This document shows, in pieces, positions 44,953-54,559 of a DNA stretch of 64,000 nt (within the stretch, counting starts at the first letter, position 1; each line of letters begins with the position of its first letter). Below the pieces are notes generated by a model, which was not told the DNA's origin, made no database searches, and saw nothing but the letters and a program-made list of their open reading frames with translations. The DNA lies in NCBI GenBank assembly GCA_030549495.1, contig JAUIRK010000952.1, positions 124,001 through 188,000 of the forward strand, in the 5' to 3' direction. The DNA is from Nectonema munidae. Taxonomy: Eukaryota > Nematomorpha > Nectonematoida > Nectonematidae. The translations under genes and the position numbers were made by a program.

Positions 44953-47440
44953 GTAATTAGATAACTTTAATGATAACTTAAATGTTTTTTATATTACGAA
45001 AATTTTTACAGCCAGAAAAAGCACACTTGTTTAAAGATATATCACTAACCAGGAACACTGTTGCTGAACGGATCGAGGAAATGTCAAGTGATTTGAAGCA
45101 ACAGTTGAAAAGCGAATCATTAAAGTTTGAACATATTTCTAGTGCAATTGATGGAACTGTTGATATTACTGGTATAGCACAGCTTGCAATTTTCATGAGG
45201 ACCTGTGACAACAAATTTGACATTTATGAAGAGCTGATTGAGCTTATCCCCATGCATGACACTACAACAAGTTTTGGATGAGTATGATTTCAATTTAAGC
45301 AGACTTGTATGCTTGTCTACAGGCGGTGCAGCAAATATGATTGGCAGGCATAATGGTGTTGTTGTCAAGTTACAAGCAAAAATAAAGAATTTACATCCAG
45401 ATTTGTCGGTTACACATTTTCACTGTATTATTCATCAACCAAATCTGTGTTCAAAGATTTTAAAATTGGATCATGTGTTTTGTTTGGTCACAAACACAGT
45501 GAACTATATCAGAGGCCGTTCTCTCAACCACCGTCAATTCAACCAGTTATTGGAGGATATGGGTAATCATTTCACAGATGTTCGATTCTATACAGATGTG
45601 CGTTGGTTGAAAAGATTTTATTTATTAAGGCAAGAAATAATCACATTTTTGAAAATGAAGGATCGAAATAGCGATAAAATAAAAGATGAAAGTTGGCTCC
45701 AAGATCTAAATCTTTTGCTGTGGACATCACAGCACAATTAAACGATCTTAATTTGAAATTACAAGGTAAAAACAAGCTCATTGCTCAGTTGTATGATGAC
45801 ATTAAATGCTTCATTACAAAGTTGAGTTTATGTAAGTCACAAGTCTCAAATGAAAATTTAGTTCATTTTCCTACGTGCAAAGAGCTTTCGAGATATTGAA
45901 AGTGTGGAATCAAGTGTGGAATGAGATTGTCAAAAACAGTATTAAAACGAAGTCTGTACTAAGCTTTGCTAAGTATAACAGTGACCTGAAATTGTTGTCA
46001 ACGGAGTTTCAAAAAAGATTTCGTGATTTCTCATCTTTTGAACATCCATTTGCACAATTCTCCGCTCCTTTTACTTTTCATGTTACTAAGGCAGAAGTAA
46101 ACATTCAAATGGAACTTTTAGAAACGCAGTCGGATTCTTCACTCAGGGCAAAGTATTTTGAAGTAGGAATACTTGATTTCTTTTCATATCTTCGCGAAAG
46201 GTTTACAAATCTTAGAAAGTTTGCAACACGCGTCTTAGCAATGTTTGGTTCTACCTATTTGTGTGAACAGTTATTTTCCTTCATGAAATCAACAAAAACT
46301 TCTCAGAGAACTAGGTTGACTGATTTTCACTTATCATCTCTTATAAAAGTTGGACCTGCACAAAAATTTCTGCCAGACATAGCAAAGATTGTCAAGAACA
46401 AGAGGTGTCAAGCCTCGGGACAAGAACATGAAAAGTATTTGAATAATTAATAATAAATGTTTATTTTGAACTATTGTAATTTATGTGCATTTCATTTGTA
46501 GTTCATTCAAATACATGTGGGCCATCATGTATGTTGCCTTATAAACTTTTTTTATATTAAAATAAAGAACAGATTTATATCCTTGCTAATTTTTTAATTA
46601 TTTTGTTTAACTATACACGACTTTTTACTTGCATTTACTTGTTTTTGCTTTTTACTTGTTCCTGAGTTAAAAGTAAAATATTCTGCAATAATAATTTTTA
46701 TTGAACAACTTTAAATATAATTGTAGGAGTGTGGCCCTCATGAGAACACAAACTCATTCCTTTGGCCCTCGTGGGACTCCGAGTTTGACATGCCTGTTTT
46801 AGAGACTAATAGTATGCTCTCTTTTCCATCGAATTTGCTATTGAGAGGCGGCATATCGTACTGCACGTTTCCAAATGGTCCGAAAAAAATAGAAGTTCCG
46901 TGCGATTTTGATTTTTGGTACGTTTTTTAACGAACACGTGAGTATCAAGTTCAAGGCTGTTACTTGAATGATAACATATTTCATTCAATTAAGTTTTCTG
47001 ATTCATTTGTTCTCCACAAGAATGTAATATAATCCATAAAGAATATCATATATATAATATATATCAGCGACATCATTAGAAAAGAAATTATTCAAAATGT
47101 TTCTAACTATCGATTTTTCTGATTTCAAAAACGTTTTAAGTGATAAATTTAATTAATTTTACTTTAATTTCTAATCTAGCATATACCAAATTTGATGTTT
47201 TAAAATTTTGTTTAACAAATTATACTATTTCAAATGAACTTCCTTAAATCAACTCTAAATGAATAATAATATATAAAAAATATAAATTAAAAAACAATGA
47301 TTATAAAGTAATGATTGAGCTAAAGAATATTGGAAGCATATATTTTCAAAGTAAAAAACATTAAACAAATATTTTTGATCAGGTTTGATTACGTTATTGC
47401 GTTTCTTCTTTTTTTTTCAAAATTTCGATCCGTTTTTAAG

Positions 47441-47838
47441 CAGCGTATTTTTTATTCCGATATGATTTGACCGTGCGAAAAAAAAGAAGTTTGAAAATAC
47501 GAAATTATAGCTGCTCGAATGCAACACAGATCAATGTCATTAAATATACACATAGACCAATCACTCAATGCAGTTCTTCAACTTTATCGATCTCCTCTAA
47601 TTCTAATTTTGATCACGAGAAAGATTTTGAGGAACATCTTGATAGAAAAGCCAAGCCAAGCCGAATACAAATTGAAAATAACTCAAAATCAGAAGTTTCT
47701 TCACTTTCAAAATTTAAGTTAGACTTCTGTGATTTGAGTCCAAGTTGAAAGTTTTGGAAGCAATGCCACATTATCCCAAAATTGTTCGAAATGTGGCATA
47801 CACAGTAACTGCATTGCCTCCAACCCACTTCAATGAAT
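47441..47838 (+). mobile_element. Probable hAT transposase C-terminal fragment
   Basis: An open frame to 47748 includes DHEKDFEEHLDRKAK and a serine-rich stretch. In the next frame, VLEAMPHYPKIVRNVAYTVT and ALPPTHFNE follow. The pattern resembles the segment before the dimerisation motif of hAT transposases (Y-P-x-x-x-R-x-A-x-x-x-x-A-L-P-x-T). One frame change near 47748 separates the two parts. I cannot exclude an unrelated 3' exon, since an AATAAA lies at 47836. Confidence 0.35.
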
Positions 47839-48199
47839 AAAATAAGCCTAGCCTAACATAATATAGTTCCCCAGCCCGTCTTATAGCCATTTAAAGCGAG
47901 TATACATTTTTTGAAGCTCGTGTACATCAGTAAATGTAATTTTCAATGCATTCAAAGAGAGGTAACAAAATTTAAGGCAAAACATTTGAATAATTGAAAA
48001 AGTTTAATAAAAATTTTAAAGACAGCAACTTAAATTTCTTGTAAATATCCTTGAATGAGAAAAAACAACCTCTGATCCTTATACCTCCAAATGTGTCTAT
48101 TAAAAGCCAAGAAGTTTGAAATCAAGATTTGGCGCGAAGGTTGTCAAAAAAAATAAGGCAAAAAGAGAATGCAGAAGTTAAAAAGGAAATATGAACAGT

Positions 48200-48205
48200 T
48201 TTATT
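48200..48205 (-). terminator. Candidate polyadenylation signal
   Basis: Minus-strand AATAAA lies about 46 bp after the stop codon at 48251-48253. The spacing is suitable for the 3' end of a minus-strand gene. Confidence 0.45.
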
Positions 48206-48250
48206 TTCAAAATTCAGGCAAAGAATCTAAAAGTATCATACATACACATC

Positions 48251-48323
48251 TCAGTACTTCTTTTTGAAGGCTTTCTTTTTAGAATCAAGAACAGATTTGT
48301 TAACAGCCTTGATTTGCTTATTT
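48251..48323 (-). CDS. Possible lysine-rich terminal exon, perhaps EXOSC9
   Basis: After the acceptor ATACTTTAG (48324) the minus strand reads NKQIKAVNKSVLDSKKKAFK, then KKY and a stop. A poly(A) signal follows, so this looks like the last exon of a minus-strand gene. The basic tail resembles the lysine-rich C-terminus of EXOSC9 (KKPVKRRKKKR), and EXOSC9 is the next minus-strand gene upstream. However, the entry phase (one base completing a codon) does not match the most obvious donor of the 53100 exon. An AG nine bases further in would give a phase-0 exon starting at QIKAV. The link to EXOSC9 is inference. Confidence 0.35.
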
Positions 48324-48439
48324 CTAAAGTATAAATCGCAAAATTACACATATGTCAAGTGTGGAGCGAAGAATTTTTGAGCGGAGAGATTAAATTGCAT
48401 TCATAGGTTAGTATTAAAACGAATATTAAGTAAATATCA

Positions 48440-48600
48440 CGTAAGTGCCGTGGCAAGAACGGGGTCTGTGGTGCTAGATGCCGCATCGCCATTTTTACTA
48501 TCCTAATATAAATCTATCTGCATTCATGAAGTGTTGAAAATTTTATTGCCGTTTGAGTTTCTGAGAGACTATTGTGTACACATAAATATAATTTATAAAA
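48440..48600 (+). repeat. Diverged dispersed repeat
   Basis: The AATATAAATCTATCTGC block with the following TGTTGAAAATTTT, and a preceding TGCCGTGGCAAGAACGG, resemble 11225-11400. The two copies are strongly diverged and the family is unknown. Confidence 0.35.
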
Positions 48601-48646
48601 TTGTATTAACTAGGAATAATTATAAAATATAGGAAGTCGTTAAGGA

Positions 48647-48763
48647 TTAACCCATTAAGTCCCAATGCTCCCATTTGGGAACATAAGTAATTTCATCTTT
48701 GTCTGCTTTTTTCAATGACTTTGAATATAAATCGTCTGCTTTGCTTGGTCTTAAATGGGTTAA
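48647..48763 (-). mobile_element. Family A MITE (A10), short
   Basis: TTAA sites are at 48647 and 48760. The left end is the subfamily 2 type (CCCATTAAGTCCCAATG, CCATTTGGGAAC). The right end is the GCTTGGTCTTAAATGGG type, and the block between the last two TCGTCTGC motifs is deleted. Another mixed-end copy. Confidence 0.8.
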
Positions 48764-48830
48764 TACAAATCTTCTGCTTTACATTAGATATCATCTGATT
48801 ATTGTGGCCAATAACGGGTTAATGGGTTAA
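48760..48830 (-). mobile_element. Family B MITE fragment (B7) beside A10
   Basis: ACAAATCTTCTGCTTTACAT, GATATCATCTGATTATTGTG and the end AATAACGGGTTAA form the right half of family B. A further TGGGTTAA follows directly, the end of an older family A copy. The left half of B7 is missing. Confidence 0.65.
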
Positions 48831-48839
48831 GTATGATTG

Positions 48840-50600
48840 TGTGTGTCATTTAAATTAGCTTATGTACACATCTGTTATTAGAAACATTAAGTTTATACAA
48901 AAACATTTTTGCATAATGAAGCAACGTTGTAGAAACAAGTAGGAATCTTTCTAACATTTACGTTATTTGGAAAATTATATTTTTTTCTCATATATATATA
49001 TCATGAAGTTGATTGATTTGTTTATCGGAAAACGTAAAACTTTTAAACTATCAATATAAAATCAATAAATAAGCGTCACGGTGCTAAACGTTGTAAAGAT
49101 CGTCTTATCACTGAAAATGCTCCTATTTTGAATCATATTCCAAAAGTATAATATACTATTTTTTTTGATAATAACTTGGGAAGTGCAAAAATTACAAAAA
49201 AAAGTGTTAGATGCAAATAAAACTTATCCTCCTAGATTGATAGCAAGAACTGAGTTTAAGAACACATTTTATGAACAAATTTTGCCTTGAATAAAATTGT
49301 AATAAACCGGTTTTATGGAATGAGTTTGGCAAAGGAAGGTACTGTGGAGCACTCCATCCATATACCATCTATCGATAAAAGGAGGGACAGGAAAATGATA
49401 TAAAAAAAATTTTTTCATTCAAATTGTTCTTGCTTTAAAATCAAATTTTCTAAATTGAAAAGTGTAGAGACGAATGTCAGCAGCATTCACTCAGATAAGA
49501 TCTTTTTACATTTGTTTCAATTTGAGATTGGCTTTTCGTTAAAGAGCATATGAAACAACGTAAATCATATTTATAGATGCTGCTTCACCTTTCTGACGAG
49601 TATATTGATTTTTCTATACTAATTTGTGCTTCTTTCTTACGCGTATGCTGATAAATAATTGGATATTTTGTCTATTTTCATAATTTGTAAATATTGTGTA
49701 TATATAAAATATACGTCACAAATATCTTTTTTATTTTATTTAACTTTTTGCAGTTCACGTGAGCATAAGATTTATTATATTTGTTTTATTGATTATCATC
49801 ATAATCATGAATAATTTTATTATCATAGAGACTCTCTATTATGTCGTATTGGAAAAAAAGAAAACTTCTGAAGCACAAAAGGAAATGGAAGTAGAGAAGG
49901 CATGGCTCTTCAAGTTTTATCGTTTTTCGATTTTTGAAAGCAAAACATCATCCATCACGCAAAAATGATGAGAAGGAAAATTAATTTTTCTTTACGAGTA
50001 TACCTGAAGTAAATCCCTTGAAAATTGAGGAAAAAGCGCTACGTTTTTTGGTGTCTTAAAAAATATTATTTTCTTTACAAAATTTACTAACAGAATTATA
50101 TTTTTTGAAAACTCCTTTTTATTTGATACCCTCGCAAGACGTAACGGGAGTTTTGCATCAGTTAAAATTTTAAAACCTACCATAAACACAGAATGAAAAT
50201 TCTTAAACTTAAAAAAGTTATTGTTTTCAACTTCTAAAAAATTTTCCTTATACAAGTAAAGACAAAAAAAATGGCAACTATATCTACAAAATGTAAATAA
50301 TATAAAGAATTTGACATAATTTTGTATATATACATGCCAAAAAGTATAGAAAACTATGAACAATTTTGACACAAATATAGTTTTCTTTGGCTTGCAGGTA
50401 GATATAAAACGATAGCCACGAGAGGATGTTGTAGGATGTACAAGGATCTTGTTCCACACTGTAAAATCTAATTAAATCTTCGGTTACGCCATGCATGAGT
50501 AAGTGATTTTTCAAGTGAACTTTTCAGGAGCATTATGCTTCAGAATTATCCAGCTATTGTGAGCAGAAATATCCAGAAAAGGTCCAAAAAAAAGGTCAAA
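48840..50600. other. Intron or intergenic sequence, no supported gene
   Basis: AT-rich. Open frames at 49759-49968 (plus strand, hydrophobic start) and 49992-50459 (minus strand) have biased composition and no recognisable domain. The latter may be eroded sequence downstream of the piggyBac transposase. Confidence 0.4.
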
Positions 50601-50618
50601 TTCTCTAAACATTTAATT

Positions 50619-52136
50619 TCATATATCAACACCCGACTTGAATTTGCTATAATCTGTGATAGTTTCTGGTTTACTGCGTTCGCCTTTCAGATCTATTTTG
50701 CCAAGGTGTTGTGATGAGAGAACATATACCATTTTGAAGTTTTTGTGTGTGCTTGTGAGGTATATATATGCGGTGAGCGAAGCATACTTAGTATATAAAC
50801 ACTTACTCTCATAGTCGCCTAGTTTTAAACCTGTCAAATAATTAGGCCTGATTATGTGGGGCATAAATTTAGATGTAGCTTTAACCGTTCCACAAATAGT
50901 ATATCCATTTTCGTTTGCCCATTTAAACATATTGTGTGAAGTAAAAAAGCGATCTGTGTATATACCACATCCTTTTGGTAGATCAGAGCTTAAAACTAAA
51001 CCCCTAACAATCTCTTCGGAAGGAGAGTAGCCTTTATCAGCTAATCCGGTTATATAAATGGCAGCTTTCAAAATATAACAAGTTCGAGCATCGTTACAAT
51101 GATAACATTTTATGCCATAGTGGCCAGGCTTTGGATTGATGATCAATTTTTTTAATGAAGTTTTCCTCTGAATTTTACAAGTTGCTCGTATGATGTGACG
51201 TGGTCTTGAGGAGTACAGGTAAAGTACAGGTAAAGAAAAAGCGATCGCGCAGAAAGTTGTCAGTTGCATTTCTTTAACATTTTTCATTAGAACAACCAAT
51301 TAACCCATTTAAGACCAAGCAAAGCAGACGATATCTAAAAAAAACGCAGACGATTTATATTGAAAGTCATTGAAAAAAGCAGACGAAGATGAAATTACTT
51401 ATGTTCCAAAATAGGAACATTGGTCGTAAATGGGTTAATGAATTAAATCGAACACGTCTCTATTTAAAGCTGCTTTGAGAAAAGGCTCACCATTTTTTTG
51501 AGAAAAGAGATATTTTATGTCTAAGCGTTGATCTTTAGCCTGGCCAATATGTTAACGAGCAAGCAATGCACGCCAAAAAAAGCAGCTATAGAAAATTTTT
51601 GATAACAGTGGTACAAACTTTCATAAGACTTAATTTCACTTCTAAAAAAAGAAAAAAAGGTAAAAGTTTTTTTTCTTCCAAAAATTAATTATTGTAATTT
51701 TCAACAAGCTTACACTCTTTTTTTAATTTTTAAAAATTTTTTTGAGTCTTTAAAAGCAACTTGCAATATAAAGTTAAATAAACACTCAGACACTTATTGA
51801 GAAGTTAGATAACTACTGGAAAGCTTGATCCTTTTTGCTTTAGTGCTTCCTGAGTAAAAAAAAGATAAAAAAAATTCAAGAGAGTCTGTTAGTTTTTTTG
51901 CCTCGCCTCTAGAGCCAAAAGGATCAGTAAATACATTTCTTATATTTTGAGCAAAAGGTCTTCCAACGTTGCAAACAGGCTCCCATTGATAAATTGTATT
52001 ATCTGGAGCACAAAGTTGATCAGGAAATGAAAGATCAATGTTTTCAGAAGAACTTGAGATATCATGTGAGTAGCTTTCTGTATCATAGTAATCAGAAAGA
52101 TCACTGCTAGATGTAGAAACGTCCATTTTGATTCGA
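50619..52136 (-). mobile_element. Decayed piggyBac transposase gene
   Basis: Minus-strand pieces match the piggyBac (PGBD, DDE_Tnp_1_7) family. The N-terminal acidic part is at 52126-51794 (MDVSTSSSDLSDYYDTES ... VFTDPFGSRGEAKKLTDSLE). A fragment resembling the region before the catalytic core (PFLKAALNRDVFDLI) lies near 51490-51450. The catalytic core is at 51150-50630: KPGHYGIKCYHCNDARTCYI, GYSPSEEIVRGLV, CGIYTDRFFTSHNMFKWANE, YTICGTVKATSK, and the end YSKFKSGVD. The Asp of DART and of IYTDRFF are where the family keeps catalytic aspartates. The segment with the first Asp is partly lost, a family A MITE interrupts the gene at 51300-51438, and the frame stops right after GVDI. It is therefore inactive. 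Clear terminal repeats were not found. Confidence 0.85.
51300..51438 (+). mobile_element. Family A MITE (A11), inside the piggyBac gene
   Basis: It is a complete copy with TTAA at 51300 and 51435, near-consensus throughout. It separates the transposase N-terminal part from the catalytic core, so it entered after or during decay of that gene. Confidence 0.93.
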
Positions 52137-52649
52137 TCACAATCAATCGTTCGGTGCCAAAATTGATGAATATTCCCAAGGTTTTATGATATCAATTAAG
52201 TGTGCATACATCACTTTCAACTTGAGTTTACTGTATATATTCGCTCTTTGATTCAAGGTTAAATCATCTGTATTGCGTTAGATTAAAAAGATAGACACCT
52301 CTTGCTATAAAATGAAATGTTTCAGTCTTTCTGTTTCAGTCTTTCTGTTTCAAAACTATTTATGCGTAATAAAGGTGTTATTGCTGAACCAAAACTTTCA
52401 ATTTTAACATATAAATTTTCAAAAAAATGTTCCAACGCTGAGGGATTATAAATTAACTACATTTTTTAAATTGACTATAAAGAACAAAAATAAATATTTC
52501 AATAAAATAGTAGTTAATGGGCATTTTTAGTTGTTAACGTTTTGGTGTTATATTGATATTTTTACACAAAAAAATATTCATTTGAGTAAAAAAAAGAAAG
52601 ATTTTTAATTTAAAGCATATATCCGTCCTTCGAGTTAGTGTTTAAAGTT

Positions 52650-52941
52650 CAGTGGTTCCCAAACTTTTTTAGCTTGTTACCCAAACTTAACATGTCCCAG
52701 TAAGCATGTTACCCCTTTCAAAAAATGTTGTCAACATAGATATATATGACTAAATGAAAACACTAGAGATATTTAATATTTATTGTATTTGAACATTGTT
52801 ACAGTTTAGTTTACAACATTACGCACTAAGACTATTTGACTTTAATTCTAACGCCAGGTACCGCAATGTTTCCATGATTTTCAGAATTATTAACTTCTTT
52901 TTCTCTGAACCCTCAATTTACCCCCAATTTGGGAAACACTG
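52650..52941. mobile_element. hAT-type MITE
   Basis: It starts CAGTGGTTCCCAAACTTTTT and ends CCAATTTGGGAAACACTG, typical hAT-like terminal repeats. Flanks (GTTTAAAG / GTTTATGG) are similar but not identical. It ends about 20 bp from the stop codon of the putative EXOSC9 acidic exon, so it would form part of that transcript's 3' UTR or intron. Confidence 0.8.
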
Positions 52942-52963
52942 GTTTATGGTAGAAATCGTATTG

Positions 52964-53100
52964 TCAGTTCCTTTTTTTCGATTTTAGGTTAAAAAAATTA
53001 AAATAATACTTTCTTATGAGTGCTCCATCATCCACACTAACCATAAGGTATTCTTCTTCCTCTTCTTCATCGTCATCATCTTCAATAGTTTCTTCTTGAA
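52964..53100 (-). CDS. Probable EXOSC9 acidic C-terminal exon
   Basis: After the acceptor ATTTTTTAG (53101) the minus strand reads QEETIEDDDDEEEEEEYLMV, then SVDDGALIRK and, if unspliced, a stop at 52964. An acidic stretch followed by hydrophobic residues is what the EXOSC9 tail contains (SDSEEEEMIILEPDK in human). The exon lies 0.65 kb downstream of the SVEASWNIDVP exon on the same strand. Two donors are plausible (ATG|GTTAGT about 53042, or none with the stop at 52964). The joining donor of the previous exon is also uncertain. Confidence 0.5.
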
Positions 53101-53749
53101 CTAAAAAATAGCAAAGGTGCTATGAATAAAAGTATCGAAACCTTTTTAAATTTTTATTCAGACCCAAATAAAAATAATGGTACTCATTCTATAATTTAAA
53201 ATTATTCAATTTTGACTTCTACTAGTTACATCTTAATCCTAAAAGGCGACTAAATTTCAATGTTGCATGAGATTCTTTCTTAAATTTGTTCAAGACTTAT
53301 TGCACGCAATTCATTACACTCCTGCTGCAGTATTCCGTTGCGTTCAAATCTTAACAATAATATATTTTGATTCCATCTCATGTATCCATATATCAATTTT
53401 ACAAGCACAAATGGGTAACATCAAAGTAGCGGTCAATAAAGAGGACTAATTAATCAGTTAATACTGCTACACTTTTAGAAAATCATAATAAACTACATAA
53501 TAAGTATAATAAGTAGATACATAGATACTTTAAAAACAATTATAGCGCAATGCCTTGTGTAATTATTTCATCTTTTTTTAAACTTTACACATTTTTGATT
53601 TTTTGCTTTTTTATATCTATATATATATATGCACTCAAAATTTGCCGAGATCAACGGGTTAATCGATTGGTTAAAGGATATAAGGCAAGGAATTAACTGG
53701 CCAATGAAAACACGGTAAATTAACATAACTACTAGTAAGTTACAGAGAA

Positions 53750-54132
53750 AAGTATATACTTTGCTTCAAAATTGCATTAATCGTGTTGCTACCACTTCCA
53801 TTACTGTTTGGAACATCGATATTCCATGATGCTTCAACGCTATCTAATATTTTGCGGGAGGGGAGAGACTGTGAATTTGATTCCTCCTCCATCTGTTTTT
53901 CACTCCTTGAAGATTCTACAATTTGTTTTTCTTGCAGATATTGAACTTCTGGGGTGTAAGGAATAGATTCTTGCATCAAAAATGAGACAGAGGAAGATTT
54001 ATCAACATATCCAAGAAATCCGTGAGAATAAAGTGACTTAGAACATTTTTCGGAATCTTGCTTTAGAGCATCTTTAAATGTGGATAATACACATCTTACC
54101 TTCTGTGAAGAAATGTGAACGAATTTCTTTAT
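53750..54132 (-). CDS. EXOSC9: EXOSC9/Rrp45 C-terminal exon
   Basis: The exon begins after TTTTTTTTCAG at 54132 in phase 0, matching the phase-0 exit of the 60453 exon. IKKFVHISSQKVRCVLSTFK and DALKQD align position by position with the last helix of the human RNase PH fold (VLRCSKIAGVKVAEITELIL / KALEND). The non-catalytic tail follows: a variable region, then SVEASWNIDVPNSNGSGS, comparable to GVENSWGDLED. Rrp45 is a ring subunit of the RNA exosome, acting in nuclear and cytoplasmic RNA 3' processing. The 3' boundary is not certain: the frame closes at a stop at 53740-53742, but donors AAA|GTATAT (near 53760) or G|GTAGCA would connect to the acidic exon at 53100. Confidence 0.85.
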
Positions 54133-54559
54133 CTGAAAAAAAAATGAAAAATAAAAATTAATTAGACAAAATACGCAAACACAAAAGGTAAGTATAAAGA
54201 AACTGAAGTAGATCCGTAAAATTCTTTGAATACACAAAAATATAGAACAACATGTTTTATTATTGAATTTTTTTTTATTCTTTTCAAACTTTCATCAAAA
54301 AACAACCAAGTTCCACAAGCTCACATTTAAAATAAGTTTTGGATATTTATTTCAAAGGTTACGCTGAATGTTTTAATTAACAAGGAAAAATTTTCATCGC
54401 TTGTGAAAGTTAAGTTTAGTGTTGAATTCAAAGGAATGCGTTTAGAACATCAAGCCAGGCATTTAAATTGCTAAAGATTCGATAGCCTTTCACAAAAAAT
54501 CTTTAGAATATGTATCCCCAATTTTACGGCGGTGTCCATTATCTTCCTTTTATCCAACT

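Larger units (their letters stand above)
44328..46796 (+). mobile_element. hAT transposon of the ZBED5/GTF2IRD2-like type, broken transposase
   Basis: This is a 2.47-kb element with perfect TTTTAGAG duplications (44320-44327 and 46797-46804) and short termini CAGCCATGTC / GACATGCCTG. The transposase is read in pieces. RRVNEEGRVFQDKWELQLK (44800-44860) resembles the start of a BED-type N-terminus. SSAIDGTVDITGIAQLAIFM (45138-45200) resembles the first catalytic Asp region. LVCLSTGGAANMIGRHNGVV (45306-45365) replaces the usual TTDGAPAM and so lacks the second Asp. Then come HCIIHQ, LNHRQF and YTDVRWL, and the C-terminal FGSTYLCEQLFSFMKS with TRLTDFHLSSL (46240-46350). Frames change around 45270, 45690 and 45890. 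A GATGAT/TA microsatellite (44872-44952) interrupts the N-terminal region, and a family A MITE sits near the left end. It cannot encode an active transposase. Confidence 0.92.

Noticed and set aside
44751-46450. Domesticated ZBED-type host gene
   Set aside because: Perfect target duplications, several frame changes and loss of a catalytic residue indicate a transposon copy, not a conserved host gene.
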